A stretch of DNA of 64,000 nucleotides, taken from the NCBI RefSeq assembly GCF_041260665.1, contig NZ_JBGCCT010000001.1, positions 310,001 through 374,000 on the forward strand, given 5' to 3'. The DNA is from Catenulispora sp. GP43. Lineage in GTDB: Bacteria; Actinomycetota; Actinomycetes; Streptomycetales; Catenulisporaceae. The notes below the pieces were generated by a model. The model saw only the letters and a program-made list of their open reading frames with translations. It was not told the origin of the DNA and searched no databases. Of this stretch, positions 7,325 to 16,554 are shown piece after piece; position 1 is the stretch's first letter; each line of letters starts with the position of its first letter. The position numbers were made by a program, and so were the translations under genes.

Positions 7325-9544
7325 TTACTCCGCCTTGGCCTCGGCCTTGGCCTCGGAGCCCTCGGCGTCCGGCAGCACCGGGATCAGCGAGAGCTTGCCG
7401 CGGGAGTCGATCTCGGCGATCTCCACCTGCACCTTGTCGCCGACCTTGATGACGTCCTCGACGTTCTCCACCCGCTTGCCGCCGGCCAGCTTCTTGAGCT
7501 GGGAGACGTGCAGCAGGCCGTCGCGGCCCGGCATCAGCGAGACGAACGCGCCGAACGTCGTGGTCTTCACCACGGTGCCCAGGTAGCGCTCGCCGACCTC
7601 CGGCATCGTCGGGTTCGCGATCTGGTTGATCGTGGCCCGCGCGGCCTCGGCGGCCGAGCCGTTGGCCGCACCGATGTAGATGGTCCCGTCGTCCTCGATC
7701 GTGATCTCGGCGCCGGTGTCCTCCTGGATCTGGTTGATCATCTTGCCCTTCGGGCCGATGACCTCGCCGATCTTGTCCACCGGGATCTTCACCGAGATGA
7801 TGCGCGGAGCGAACTCGCTCATCTCGTCCGGGACGTCGATGGCCTCCATCATGACGTCCAGGATGTGCAGGCGGGCGTCCTTGGCCTGCTTCAGGGCGGC
7901 GGCCAGGACCGAGGCCGGGATGCCGTCCAGCTTGGTGTCCAGCTGCAGCGCGGTGACGAAGTCCTTGGTGCCGGCGACCTTGAAGTCCATGTCGCCGAAC
8001 GCGTCCTCGGCACCGAGGATGTCGGTCAGCGCGACGTACTCGGTCTTGCCGTCGATCTCGGCCGAGACCAGGCCCATGGCGATACCGGCGACCGGGGCCT
8101 TCAGCGGCACACCGGCGTTCAGCAGGGACATGGTCGAGGCGCAGACCGAGCCCATCGAGGTCGAGCCGTTGGAGCTCAGCGCCTCGGACACCTGGCGGAT
8201 CGCGTAGGGGAAGTCCTCGCGGGCCGGCAGCACCGGGACGAGCGCACGCTCGGCGAGGGCGCCGTGGCCGATCTCGCGGCGCTTGGGCGAACCCACGCGG
8301 CCGGTCTCACCGGTGGAGTACGGCGGGAAGTTGTAGTTGTGCATGTAGCGCTTGCGCGTCTCGGGGTTCAGCGTGTCCAGCTGCTGCTCCATCCGGAGCA
8401 TGTTCAGCGTGGTGATGCCCAGGATCTGGGTCTCGCCCCGCTCGAACAGCGCCGAGCCGTGGACCCGCGGCACAACCTCGACCTCGGCGCTCAGCGGACG
8501 GATGTCCCGCACGCCACGGCCGTCGATACGCACCTGGTCACGGATGATGCGCTCGCGCACCAGCTTCTTGGTCAGGGCGCGGAACGCCCCGCCGATCTCC
8601 TTCTCGCGACCCTCGAACTGCTGCGCGAGCTTCTCCACGACCAGCGCCTTGACGCGGTCCAGCTCCTCCTCGCGCTCGTGCTTGCCGGCGATGGTCAGCG
8701 CGTTGGCCAGCTCGGTCTTGGCGGTCGCGGTCACCGCCTCCAGCACGTCGTCCTGGTAGTCCAGGAAGCGCGGGAATTCCGCGGTCTCCTTGGCGGCCTG
8801 CGAGGCCAGCTGCTGCTGGGCCACGCACAGCGCCTTGATGAAGGGCTTGGCGGCCTCCAGGCCGTCGGCGACGACCTCCTCGGTCGGGGCGGTGGAGCCG
8901 CCGGCGACCAGGGCCACGGTCTCGCTGGTGGCCTCGGCCTCGACCATCATGATCGCGACGTCGCCGTCCTCCAGCACCCGGCCGGCCACGACCATGTCGA
9001 ACACGGCGTCGGCGAGCTCGGTGTGGGTCGGGAAGGCGACCCAGCGGTCCTGGATCAGCGCGACGCGCACGCCGCCGATGGGACCGGAGAACGGCAGACC
9101 CGCCAGCTGGGTCGAAGCCGACGCGGCGTTGATCGCCACGACGTCGTACAGGTGATCCGGGTTCAGCGCCATGACCGTGGCCACGACCTGCACCTCGTTG
9201 CGCAGGCCCTTGGCGAAGGACGGACGCAGCGGCCGGTCGATGAGCCGGCAGGTGAGGATCGCGTCCTCACTGGGCCGGCCCTCCCGCCGGAAGAAGGAGC
9301 CGGGGATACGACCCACGGCGTACATGCGCTCCTCGACATCGACCGTCAACGGGAAGAAGTCGAGCGAGTCCTTGGGAGACTTGGAGGCGGTGGTCGCCGA
9401 AAGGACCATCGTCTCCTCGTCCAGATAGGCCACGACAGACCCGGCGGCCTGACGGGCCAGCCGGCCCGTCTCGAAGCGCACGGTGCGCTGACCGAACGGA
9501 CCGTTGTCGATCACAGCCTCGGTGGTGAAAACACCCTCGGACAA
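7325..9544 (-). CDS. pnp: Polyribonucleotide nucleotidyltransferase (PNPase/GpsI)
   Basis: PNPase degrades RNA phosphorolytically 3' to 5' and can add tails. Domain order over 739 residues: RNase PH-1, helical linker, RNase PH-2 with the [10 protein letters not shown] active-site segment, KH domain with the G-P-K-G-K-M-I-N loop, and S1 domain ending in a short Ala/Glu tail. The frame is open further 5', but homologous proteins begin just before T-E-A-V-I-D-N-G. The TTG at 9544 sits 6 nt after GAGGAG (9551-9556 on the other strand), so TTG is the likely start. It lies downstream of rpsO as in most bacteria, with a strong hairpin between. Confidence 0.96.
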   Translation of the reverse strand: MSEGVFTTEAVIDNGPFGQRTVRFETGRLARQAAGSVVAYLDEETMVLSATTASKSPKDSLDFFPLTVDVEERMYAVGRIPGSFFRREGRPSEDAILTCRLIDRPLRPSFAKGLRNEVQVVATVMALNPDHLYDVVAINAASASTQLAGLPFSGPIGGVRVALIQDRWVAFPTHTELADAVFDMVVAGRVLEDGDVAIMMVEAEATSETVALVAGGSTAPTEEVVADGLEAAKPFIKALCVAQQQLASQAAKETAEFPRFLDYQDDVLEAVTATAKTELANALTIAGKHEREEELDRVKALVVEKLAQQFEGREKEIGGAFRALTKKLVRERIIRDQVRIDGRGVRDIRPLSAEVEVVPRVHGSALFERGETQILGITTLNMLRMEQQLDTLNPETRKRYMHNYNFPPYSTGETGRVGSPKRREIGHGALAERALVPVLPAREDFPYAIRQVSEALSSNGSTSMGSVCASTMSLLNAGVPLKAPVAGIAMGLVSAEIDGKTEYVALTDILGAEDAFGDMDFKVAGTKDFVTALQLDTKLDGIPASVLAAALKQAKDARLHILDVMMEAIDVPDEMSEFAPRIISVKIPVDKIGEVIGPKGKMINQIQEDTGAEITIEDDGTIYIGAANGSAAEAARATINQIANPTMPEVGERYLGTVVKTTTFGAFVSLMPGRDGLLHVSQLKKLAGGKRVENVEDVIKVGDKVQVEIAEIDSRGKLSLIPVLPDAEGSEAKAEAKAE

Positions 9545-9748
9545 GAGGTACTCCTCAGTTCGAATGCGGCGGACTGAAGAGGACGCGTTTGTCGTGGGGC
9601 TCACGCCGCCGTGTGGCGGCCCGGTCTTCGATCGAAGCCCCCGGGCGTAGAACGTCCCGAGGGCCACTACCGAAGATCGGCGCCCAACCGGCCACTTCGA
9701 CGCGAGCGACGTCGCGCAGTGCCTCTTCAGTTCCCTAAAACGTATGGA

Positions 9749-9780
9749 ACTTTTCCGGTACCCACTCTAACCGGAAAAGT
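9749..9780. repeat. Inverted repeat in the pnp leader
   Basis: Perfect 11-bp arms ACTTTTCCGGT at 9749-9759 and ACCGGAAAAGT at 9770-9780 flank a 10-nt loop. It sits about 200 bp before the pnp start in the 335-bp rpsO-pnp gap. It could be a processing or regulatory hairpin in the pnp leader, or an operator. Apart from this repeat and the hairpin at 9818-9854 I see no gene in 9545-9879. Confidence 0.6.
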
Positions 9781-9817
9781 CGTCAGCTTGGTCCGGCCCA
9801 GCACCCACCGGGTACAC

Positions 9818-9854
9818 AACAGGAGCGGTCCGTGACGAACGGACCGCTCCTGTT
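9818..9854 (-). terminator. Long hairpin between rpsO and pnp
   Basis: A perfect 16-bp stem (arms 9818-9833 and 9839-9854) with a 5-nt loop starts 25 bp after the rpsO stop. It has no T-run, which is normal in high-GC actinobacteria. In Streptomyces the rpsO-pnp intergenic hairpin is known to attenuate read-through and to be cut by RNase III. Position and shape here match that element. Confidence 0.75.
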
Positions 9855-9879
9855 CAAGCTACGAACAACCCAGCGGAAC

Positions 9880-10149
9880 CTACCGCCGCAGCCCCAGCTT
9901 CTCGATCAGCGCGCGGTACCGCACGATGTCGGTCTTCTGCAGGTACCCCTGCAGCCGCCGCCGCTGACCCACCAGAAGCAGCAGCCCCCGCCGGCTGTGG
10001 TGGTCGTGCTTGTGGAACTTCAGGTGCTCGGTGAGCTCGTTGATCCGGTACGTGAGCAGCGCGATCTGCACCTCCGGGGAGCCCGTGTCGCTCGGCCCGG
10101 TCCCGTACTCCTCAACGATCTTCTTCTTCGTAGCAGCGTCCAGGGACAC
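9880..10149 (-). CDS. rpsO: 30S ribosomal protein S15
   Basis: The 89-residue product has the exact family length and typical segments: [33 protein letters not shown] and the C-terminal [13 protein letters not shown]15 binds 16S rRNA and nucleates the 30S platform. The GTG at 10149 is supported by GAGGAG 5 nt upstream. It heads the leftward rpsO-pnp-peptidase-dapB cluster and is divergent from the type VII secretion genes. Confidence 0.97.
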   Translation of the reverse strand: MSLDAATKKKIVEEYGTGPSDTGSPEVQIALLTYRINELTEHLKFHKHDHHSRRGLLLLVGQRRRLQGYLQKTDIVRYRALIEKLGLRR

Positions 10150-10290
10150 AGTGACTCCTCGTAAGATTGTGGTCGCTGAGCGCCCCCGGTCGACTCCACG
10201 GGGAACCACACAACTCGCGGCCGACTGCCAACGGTACCACCCCAACCCCACCCCCATCCCAAAGCCCCACCCGGGGAGGCCCCACGCCCC

Positions 10291-10752
10291 ATGAAAACCA
10301 CACCCACCACAACCCCCACCTTCCACACCTGCCTAGACCACCTGGCATCCCTCCGCCGAGCCCTAGCCGACCTGGAAGCAACCCTCTCCGCCCCCCACGC
10401 CCACCACTGGCCCACCATCGACCCCACACTCCACACAGGCCCAGCGGCGTGGCGCACAGAAAAGAACGACGCCGCCACATATGTATATGGACTGCTGAAC
10501 GAAGCCGCCCCCCTCGGCGACACCCACACAGACTTAGTCCGCCACCTGCAAGCCTGGTACCAACGCATCCACGAAACGATCACCGCCATGACCACCTACG
10601 CGGAGCGCACCCGCGCCACCTACGCCGCCGCCGACGAAGCGGTAGCCGCCGCTGCCGCCGCCGCGACGCGAGCAGCGGAGGGGTGCGTGGGGCGTGGGCT
10701 GGGCGCTGGCGGTTCGGGCAGCCTGAGCAGCTCGGGCGGGGGGATGCCGTGA
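10291..10752 (+). CDS. Small helical protein with YxxxD signal; candidate type VII (PE-like) substrate
   Basis: I do not recognise this 153-residue protein by family. It is almost all helical to residue 130 and has no signal peptide or membrane segment. Y111-A-A-A-D115 matches the type VII secretion signal YxxxD/E, which in known substrates sits just after a helical hairpin. An Ala-rich helix and a flexible Gly/Ser tail follow. Its stop overlaps the next start as GTGA, so the two products are made together. In PE/PPE pairs the small partner carries YxxxD/E and the large one the WxG turn. That division is seen here, so a PE-like role is inferred. The first third has very C-rich codons. Confidence 0.6.
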   Translation: MKTTPTTTPTFHTCLDHLASLRRALADLEATLSAPHAHHWPTIDPTLHTGPAAWRTEKNDAATYVYGLLNEAAPLGDTHTDLVRHLQAWYQRIHETITAMTTYAERTRATYAAADEAVAAAAAAATRAAEGCVGRGLGAGGSGSLSSSGGGMP

Positions 10753-12110
10753 GCGAATCCCAGTTCGCGTACGAAGGCTTCACCCTCGACGAGCTGCGGA
10801 GCCTGGCTGCTTCGCCGCAGGTCGGGAGTATGCAGGCGATGCCGGAGTCCTTTCGCGCCCTGGCCGACCGGGTCGGCGAGGTCGCGGACCTCCTTTCGCA
10901 CGCACAAGCAGACTTGCCGAACTGGTGGAAGGGGGCAGCCGCGGAACAGGCGGCGGCGACGCTGGGGCGTGCTGCAGCCGAGGCGCGGGAGTTCCACGGA
11001 AGTGCCCTGGCGGCCGCCACCGCTGTCGGCCGATGCGCCCAAGTGGTTGCCGAGCAGCAGCATCAGATGATGAACGTACCTGACGTAGCGGAGCCCGGCG
11101 TCACGGCCGTGGTGCAGCGCCCCGCGACGTCGTTCGAGGCTCTCGAGGCGGCGCGACAGGACGCCAACTATCAGGCGGCGCACGAGCAAGCTGTGCAGGT
11201 GGTCAACGGTATCGCCGCGCAGTATATCGAAACACACGCCCAGCTTTCAAGTATCGGGTTTAAATTCGATAAGGGATTTACTCCTATCGAGGAATCAAAT
11301 GTATCCAACTTTACAGGAGATTCCAGTAAGAGCCACCCGTCGACAACACAGTCAGCCGTAGCCGAATTTCCGCAGCCCGGCGAACATCGATATCAATCGT
11401 TGAGACATCACACAACCCCGAAAACGCCCTCCAGGAAGCCGGCGTCTTTGACAGCCCTTCAAGCTGGCGACCATGGCTTCGAGTCCGCCTCTAGAGAAAG
11501 CAGCGCAAGCAAAGAAACAGGGTATGCCCCCAGAAGCTTCGACTTAGTCGATGCCCCCGCTTCACACAAGTCACCCCCTGGCACCCTAAAGGCGAAAGCT
11601 GAAGCACTAGGAGCCACCCCTGAGACATTTACCGCAGCCAAAGAGACCGCACCGGCGTTCTCCTCCAACGAAGGGACAATCACAAATAGCAGGTGGCAAA
11701 CTCGCGCGGACGATGATGCTATCCACAAAGAACAAGCGACCAACGACCAAAAGTCTCTTTCCACCGTCGAATCCGCAAAGCCCTTCCATCGAACGACTGA
11801 TACGACTGGCGAGGGGGCGCCTACATCTGCAGCTGAGGAGCACTTCCTCCTGCCCCAAGTAGCCAACGGCGACGCAGTTCCACCTCAACCGAAACCCCAA
11901 CAGACGCCTCAATCGCAGCGTGAAGCGGCTAACGACGAAAGCGCCGCAATGATTCCCCCCTTCAGCGGCTTGGGCTCTATACACCGTACGCGCGAAGAAC
12001 GTAATCCTCGTCCGGCATACCTCAAAGAGCGAAAAAGCGTATGGGTATCCACTACAATCGCTGCACCCGCAGACGGAGTTATCGGTCCAGACTGGTCCGA
12101 GCGTCCCTAG
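10749..12110 (+). CDS. WxG-type protein with long disordered tail; candidate type VII substrate
   Basis: 453 residues from a GTG that overlaps the previous stop. Residues about 28-150 form a helical domain of WXG100/PPE flavour, with W-W-K-G at residues 59-62 in the turn between helices and Ala-rich helices after it. From about residue 160 the chain is Ser/Thr/Pro/Gln-rich, without predicted fold, and ends in a short basic part. The DNA changes abruptly near 11,220 from G/C-ending codons to much lower GC, and this continues into the next gene. Partnered with the YxxxD protein and followed by a mycosin, it is probably secreted by the adjacent ESX machine. No closer family name can be given. 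Confidence 0.62.
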   Translation: MSESQFAYEGFTLDELRSLAASPQVGSMQAMPESFRALADRVGEVADLLSHAQADLPNWWKGAAAEQAAATLGRAAAEAREFHGSALAAATAVGRCAQVVAEQQHQMMNVPDVAEPGVTAVVQRPATSFEALEAARQDANYQAAHEQAVQVVNGIAAQYIETHAQLSSIGFKFDKGFTPIEESNVSNFTGDSSKSHPSTTQSAVAEFPQPGEHRYQSLRHHTTPKTPSRKPASLTALQAGDHGFESASRESSASKETGYAPRSFDLVDAPASHKSPPGTLKAKAEALGATPETFTAAKETAPAFSSNEGTITNSRWQTRADDDAIHKEQATNDQKSLSTVESAKPFHRTTDTTGEGAPTSAAEEHFLLPQVANGDAVPPQPKPQQTPQSQREAANDESAAMIPPFSGLGSIHRTREERNPRPAYLKERKSVWVSTTIAAPADGVIGPDWSERP

Positions 12111-12640
12111 TAATCGGCCTCTCCGTAACACATGCACACCTTGCAAGTGCGTCAACAGATACCCAATGGGCCCTTCGCTACCTTCAGGCCGAAAAGGTTT
12201 GGGAAATTACACGCGGCGCACGGACTGAGGTTGCAGTCGTAGATACCGGCGTCCAGCCAGATACCGATACCGCCGTCAATCTTCTTTCTGGTGCAGACTT
12301 CTCAGACTCAACCGGCGTCAGCACTGGAAGTGGCCGCCTCGATAAGGATGAAGATGGGCACGGCACTGGTGAAGCATCGATTATTGGAGGCGCCGGGGTG
12401 AGAACACTCGGCTTATCGCCCGAGTCGAGCATTCTTCCAGTGCGGGCCACAGATGGGTCTAGCGCCGGCCTGACTTTTGGTCTCGCCCCAGCAATCGAGT
12501 TCGCCATTTCCCATAAGGCTTCTGTGATCAACTTGGCCTTGGGATACGAACAAGCTGACGCCGACATCCATCGTGCGGTCCAGGATGCTCTCAATCACGA
12601 TGTTGTCGTCGTTGCCGCTGTCGGCAACGACGGAACCTCG
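11220..12640. other. Low-GC block inside the secretion locus
   Basis: Base use drops sharply by eye relative to the flanking DNA, with A/T-ending codons common. The block covers the C-terminal two-thirds of the WxG-type gene and the first half of the mycosin gene. Both frames remain intact. It looks like a separately acquired or recombined segment. I have not computed the GC value. Confidence 0.6.
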
Positions 12641-13147
12641 CAGCAGTACTACCCAGCGGCGTGGCCTGGCGTGGTCGGCGTGGGGGCGATTGATAGTTCG
12701 GGGAATGTGTGGAGTCAGTCGAACACGGGGGCTGACGTGGCGTTGGTGGCGCCAGGGGTCCATATTCTGCGGGACGACAATCAGGGGCGGGTGGGGTATT
12801 CCGATGGGACGTCGGAGGCTACCGCCTATGTTTCTGCTGCGGCCGCTTTGGTGCGGAGTGCGCATCCGGGGTGGAGTGCTGCGGAGGTTGTTGCGGCTTT
12901 GGAGGCGACCGCTGATAAGCCTGCTGCGATGCGGGGGGCTGTTCGGGATGATCGGTATGGGGCGGGGATTTTGGATGTTTTGGCGGCTGTGCGGCTTGCG
13001 GAGCCGCCGGTTGTTGGGGGTGCGGTCGCGGCGCCGGTGCCTCGGGCCGGCAGCGGCTTGGGGTGGTGGTGGCTCGTTGGCGCGGGTGCGGTGGTTGGTG
13101 GTGTGGGCGTCTTCTTTGGGGCGCGGCGGTGGGTGCGGCGCGCCTGA
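12041..13147 (+). CDS. mycP: Mycosin-like subtilisin protease of type VII secretion
   Basis: A 368-residue S8 serine protease of the MycP type, membrane-anchored outside the cell and associated with ESX secretons. An N-terminal basic region and hydrophobic signal end near A-S-A-S. The catalytic triad is visible: D68 in V-V-D-T-G, H107 in D-G-H-G-T-G and S258 in D-G-T-S-E-A-T-A. The oxyanion Asn is in A-A-V-G-N-D-G. A Pro-rich linker precedes a C-terminal membrane helix (about 341-360) and a short basic tail, as in mycosins. The ATG overlaps the previous gene by 70 bp; later in-frame starts would lose the signal. The 5' half lies in the low-GC block. Confidence 0.88.
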   Translation: MGIHYNRCTRRRSYRSRLVRASLVIGLSVTHAHLASASTDTQWALRYLQAEKVWEITRGARTEVAVVDTGVQPDTDTAVNLLSGADFSDSTGVSTGSGRLDKDEDGHGTGEASIIGGAGVRTLGLSPESSILPVRATDGSSAGLTFGLAPAIEFAISHKASVINLALGYEQADADIHRAVQDALNHDVVVVAAVGNDGTSQQYYPAAWPGVVGVGAIDSSGNVWSQSNTGADVALVAPGVHILRDDNQGRVGYSDGTSEATAYVSAAAALVRSAHPGWSAAEVVAALEATADKPAAMRGAVRDDRYGAGILDVLAAVRLAEPPVVGGAVAAPVPRAGSGLGWWWLVGAGAVVGGVGVFFGARRWVRRA

Positions 13148-13168
13148 TGCGAAGTCTTTTTATATGAG

Positions 13169-13194
13169 TTAGTCGAAGTGCCCTATTTAGTCGA
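13169..13194. repeat. Direct repeat TTAGTCGA, 18-bp period, AT-rich intergenic
   Basis: TTAGTCGA occurs at 13169-13176 and 13187-13194 in an AT-rich gap between mycP and the DUF222-HNH gene. Nearby TATCGT-like boxes could be a promoter for the nuclease gene. Two same-orientation sites 18 bp apart could also be a binding site for a regulator on one face of the helix. Confidence 0.45.
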
Positions 13195-13269
13195 TATAGC
13201 CCACTTACATCAGCTATCGTAGATTCCGTCAGAACAGGCGTGCGGGGAACACGTCGAAGGGACACGACG

Positions 13270-14625
13270 ATGGTCGACCCGCTGCGCCAGCTCACCGATG
13301 CCACGACCTGCCTTGCGGGGCTGGATCCGCTCACCTACGACACGGGCGGCAGCCTGGCTGTGGCGCGGGCTGCCGAGCAGGTGTCGCGCGCGGCTGAGGG
13401 GGTGCTGGTCCGGTGTGTCCGGACGTGGCATGACCGGGGTGATCCGGTTCAGACGCCGGAGACCAGGCGCGAGGAGCTTTCGTGGCGGGCCACTGATGCT
13501 GCTCGGAAGGCCCTGATCGTTGATCTGGGGCGGACGAGGGGTGATGCCGGGCGTCTGATAGCCACGGTCAAGGCGCTGAGGAAGGATCCGCCGACCGAGG
13601 ATGCGCTGAGGACCGGTGATATCTCCGCTCCGCAGGCCAGGATCATCGCTGAGGCTCTTGCCGCGCTCGCGCACCAGCCGGACGAGGTTGTCGACCGGGT
13701 CCGCAGGGCGCTGATCGCGCGGGCGATGGCAGATGGGGCCGAGAATCTGCGGGAGCATGCCGAGGACGCGGCGCATCGCATCGCGCCGGCCACCGTGCTC
13801 AACCGGGCCAGGGCGGCCGAGGAGAAGCGCGGGTTCCATATGACTCCTGTGCTCGACGGCTACGTGGCCGGCGGCTTTTTGTCCACCACGGGTGGCGATG
13901 CGTTGCTTACGGCCTTGGATTCGCTCGCCGACCAGCGTGCGGGGGACGAGGCTGAGCAGGCCGACGGGACCCAGGACCTCGCCAAGGCCCGGGCTGATGC
14001 CCTGGTGCGGCTGGCCGAGGACCGGCTGCGGTCCGGTGACCTGCCACAGCGCCACAACGGGCCCACGACCATGGCCATCGTCATGCGGGCCGATACGGCG
14101 CAGGCGCTGCCGGGGGCGCCGGCGGCGCGGACGGGGCGTGGGCGCGCCGTCCCCGCCGCCGAGGCGCACATGCTGCGGTGCGAAGCCGCGTTGCGGGCGG
14201 TGCTGGTGGACGGCGACGGCGAGGTGCTGTGGCAGGGCCGCAGACGACGGCTCGCGACCCGTGCCCAGTACGAGGCCATGGCGGTGCGTGATGGAGGCTG
14301 CACGGCGCCGGGTTGCGGTCGGCCGCCGCGCGAGTGCGATGCGCACCATGACATCCCGTGGGGTGCGGGCGGCCATACCGACATCGACCAGATGCGCCTG
14401 CTGTGCCGCCGCCATCATCGCGAGCTGCATGACGAGCTCTGGCAGCGGCAGCACGGCTGGCAGGAGGCGGAGGTCCGGGCGCACAACGAGCAGCGCCGGT
14501 TCCAGAAGCCGCGGACTCCCTGGTACGCGGACACGCCAGCCTGGTATCCCGGGCCGAGCCCGTGGCGGCCCGACGCTCCGGAGGCCACGGCTGCTGCCGA
14601 GGTTGCGGGTGGTGAGGCGCGATGA
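13270..14625 (+). CDS. DUF222 / HNH endonuclease-domain protein (13E12-repeat family)
   Basis: A 451-residue member of the abundant actinobacterial DUF222-HNH family. The long helical DUF222 region fills about residues 1-330. The HNH nuclease motif follows near 345-395: C-T-A-P-G-C, then C-D-A-H-H-D-I-P-W, the G-G-x-T-D-I-D Asn/Asp loop and L-C-R-R-H-H-R-E-L-H-D. In Mycobacterium the family forms the REP13E12 repeats, some of which are sites or passengers of mobile elements; true functions are unclear. The start at 13270 is chosen for GAAGGGA 7 nt upstream. It interrupts the ESX locus between mycP and eccD, so it may be a later insertion. Confidence 0.88.
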   Translation: MVDPLRQLTDATTCLAGLDPLTYDTGGSLAVARAAEQVSRAAEGVLVRCVRTWHDRGDPVQTPETRREELSWRATDAARKALIVDLGRTRGDAGRLIATVKALRKDPPTEDALRTGDISAPQARIIAEALAALAHQPDEVVDRVRRALIARAMADGAENLREHAEDAAHRIAPATVLNRARAAEEKRGFHMTPVLDGYVAGGFLSTTGGDALLTALDSLADQRAGDEAEQADGTQDLAKARADALVRLAEDRLRSGDLPQRHNGPTTMAIVMRADTAQALPGAPAARTGRGRAVPAAEAHMLRCEAALRAVLVDGDGEVLWQGRRRRLATRAQYEAMAVRDGGCTAPGCGRPPRECDAHHDIPWGAGGHTDIDQMRLLCRRHHRELHDELWQRQHGWQEAEVRAHNEQRRFQKPRTPWYADTPAWYPGPSPWRPDAPEATAAAEVAGGEAR

Positions 14626-14651
14626 CCGGGATCGTTCGGATGCTGCGGACC

Positions 14652-16511
14652 TCAGCCCTTCAGGTTGCGCACCTCGCCGTATACGCCAAGCACCGCCATC
14701 AACACCGGCAGCACGGCGAGGAAGGCCGCACCCTCGACCAAGTCGACGGCGCGAGCCCAGCGGGGGGGCATGATCGGCTCGGAGGTGCCGCGGCGGGGGC
14801 GGATCGATGCCAGACCGAGGGCCAGCAGCGCGATGACCACCAGGAGCGGGGCGAGCCACATCGCCCGCAGGTCGGGTACAGCGTTGGCGGCCATGGCGCT
14901 GAAGGCGATCACCAAACCGGCCAGCCCACTGATGGCGACGGCGAGGACCTGGGCGCGTTCGCGGAACAGACGCGCACGGCACAGGGTCACGCCCGAGACG
15001 AGGATCGCGAGCGCCTGTCCCCACACCGTGTGCGGCTCGTCCGATGCGGTCTGCATGGCGTTGATCGGGATGACCAGGAGGGCGACCGAGAGGACGAGGA
15101 GCGTGCCGACGCCCGCCGTAAGCCCGGTCAGTACCTCGAGGGTGCGGGCGACGCGCAAGCCGACCACGTAGTTGTTGACCGGGGAGCCCTCGAAGTCACC
15201 GGGTTCGACGCCGCTGGTCGGGGGTTCGATGACGAAGCGGGCGGCGGCCATCGCGGCGAAGGGCAGCAGCTCGATGACCAGAGCACAGACGGCGGCCACG
15301 ATGGCGATACCGGCAGCCGGGCTGGCCTTGGTCAGCACCAGGCCGATGCCGGCGCAAGCGGCGACCAGCCCCACGGTCGCGCCTGCCACCGGTACCGCGA
15401 ACCGGCGGCCGAGGCCGATGATCGCGGCGAGGGCCATGACCAGGACGGTGGCGGCGCCGACGACGAAGTGGGCGCGGCCGAGGCCGTGTCCGGCTGCGGC
15501 ATCGGCGGGCAGCAGACCGGTGCCGGCCATGAACGCATAGGGGAGCGACGACGCCACGAGTACGGCTGCCGCGGTGTAGTCACGCTGCTGGTGCGTGCCT
15601 GTCGCCCAGGCCATCGCCTCGGCGACGGTGGGCCAGGCCGCGAGGCTGCCGAGTCCGCCGTCGCGGACGCTCTTCACGGCGCGGATAGCCGTATCGCTGC
15701 CGAGGGATTGGGTCGCGGCGCGATACGGGTCGGCAGGTTCGGAGGCGAAGGACGCGAGGTCGAAGCTCATGGTCGTGTCGGCCACGTCGTCATCCGGATC
15801 GCCGAACGCGTGGCCATAGTCGGCACAGGGATCGGCGTAGGCACGATTCACTCGATCGTGTCTGTGGTCGCGTCGGCCGCGATGCGAAGGATCCGACGGA
15901 ACACCAGAGCCCGCGCCGTCTCCATACCCGTAGTAACTTCCGCGCCCGACAGCGGACTGGTCGTAACGCGCCCGCCGGATCGCGACGCTGAAAAGCAGCA
16001 GAGCGATCGTGCCCGCGACCAAGCCCTTCCAGCCGTGGAACGTCCCAGTGTTGGAGAACCAGAGCACCACCGCACCAAGCGTCGAAGCGACGGCGACCAC
16101 GGCGAGGGCCGTCGCGCGCAAGGCAGTCGTCGTCCACTGCGAACCGCCGGCGATAACCGCCTCGGCGACGACGTCCGCGATGTCGTCGTAGACCGCGACC
16201 TCGGGGAGGTCGTCGGCCGGGCGCAGGCGGAGCACGCCGCCGTGGAGCACGCCTTGCTCGGTCAGCGAGGCTGCCGTGTCCAACGGCTCGCCATCGGCGC
16301 CGGTGAGGACGTAGCCGGTCAGGGCGGCCGCGAGGCTGGCGGAGGTCGCGAGCGGATCGCCGACCAGCCGGAGGAGTTCCGGAAGGAGCTCGGCGAGCGG
16401 CACGTCATCCGGAAGCGCCACATCGACGCGGCGGGTGGGCGCGACGACGGTGACCCGGCAGTGGTCGCCGGTCACGCCGGGCCGTCCGGCGACCCCGGAA
16501 CCTGCAGTCAT
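14652..16511 (-). CDS. eccD: Type VII secretion integral membrane protein EccD
   Basis: EccD lines the inner-membrane pore of the ESX secreton. The 619-residue protein has the expected two parts. An N-terminal ubiquitin-like domain (about residues 15-110) begins C-R-V-T-V-V-A-P-T-R-R-V-D-V-A-L-P. A charged cytosolic linker and about eleven transmembrane helices then run to the C-terminus. A His/Arg/Asp-rich insert follows the second helix (about residues 195-260). The ATG at 16511 has TACCAT 6 nt upstream. It is transcribed away from eccC across a 43-bp gap, so the two core genes share a control region. Confidence 0.92.
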   Translation of the reverse strand: MTAGSGVAGRPGVTGDHCRVTVVAPTRRVDVALPDDVPLAELLPELLRLVGDPLATSASLAAALTGYVLTGADGEPLDTAASLTEQGVLHGGVLRLRPADDLPEVAVYDDIADVVAEAVIAGGSQWTTTALRATALAVVAVASTLGAVVLWFSNTGTFHGWKGLVAGTIALLLFSVAIRRARYDQSAVGRGSYYGYGDGAGSGVPSDPSHRGRRDHRHDRVNRAYADPCADYGHAFGDPDDDVADTTMSFDLASFASEPADPYRAATQSLGSDTAIRAVKSVRDGGLGSLAAWPTVAEAMAWATGTHQQRDYTAAAVLVASSLPYAFMAGTGLLPADAAAGHGLGRAHFVVGAATVLVMALAAIIGLGRRFAVPVAGATVGLVAACAGIGLVLTKASPAAGIAIVAAVCALVIELLPFAAMAAARFVIEPPTSGVEPGDFEGSPVNNYVVGLRVARTLEVLTGLTAGVGTLLVLSVALLVIPINAMQTASDEPHTVWGQALAILVSGVTLCRARLFRERAQVLAVAISGLAGLVIAFSAMAANAVPDLRAMWLAPLLVVIALLALGLASIRPRRGTSEPIMPPRWARAVDLVEGAAFLAVLPVLMAVLGVYGEVRNLKG

Positions 16512-16517
16512 GCCGTT

Positions 16518-16523
16518 ATGGTA
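16518..16523 (-). promoter_or_regulatory. -10 box of eccD (leaderless)
   Basis: On the minus strand TACCAT is followed by 6 nt and the eccD ATG. No Shine-Dalgarno sequence is present. With the box at 16543-16548 it makes a compact divergent promoter pair. Confidence 0.55.
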
Positions 16524-16542
16524 GCCAGCCGGTCACTCCGAA

Positions 16543-16548
16543 TACCCT
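16543..16548 (+). promoter_or_regulatory. -10 box of eccC (leaderless)
   Basis: TACCCT ends 6 nt before the eccC GTG at 16555. The two divergent -10 boxes are only 19 bp apart, so each -35 region must overlap the opposite promoter. This would make eccC and eccD expression mutually exclusive on a single template or jointly regulated. Confidence 0.55.
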
Positions 16549-16554
16549 TCACCA

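Noticed and set aside
7508-9577. Long plus-strand open frame opposite pnp
   Set aside because: It is the mirror of PNPase codons, rich in Gly/Arg/His/Asp, and has no ribosome site or family features.
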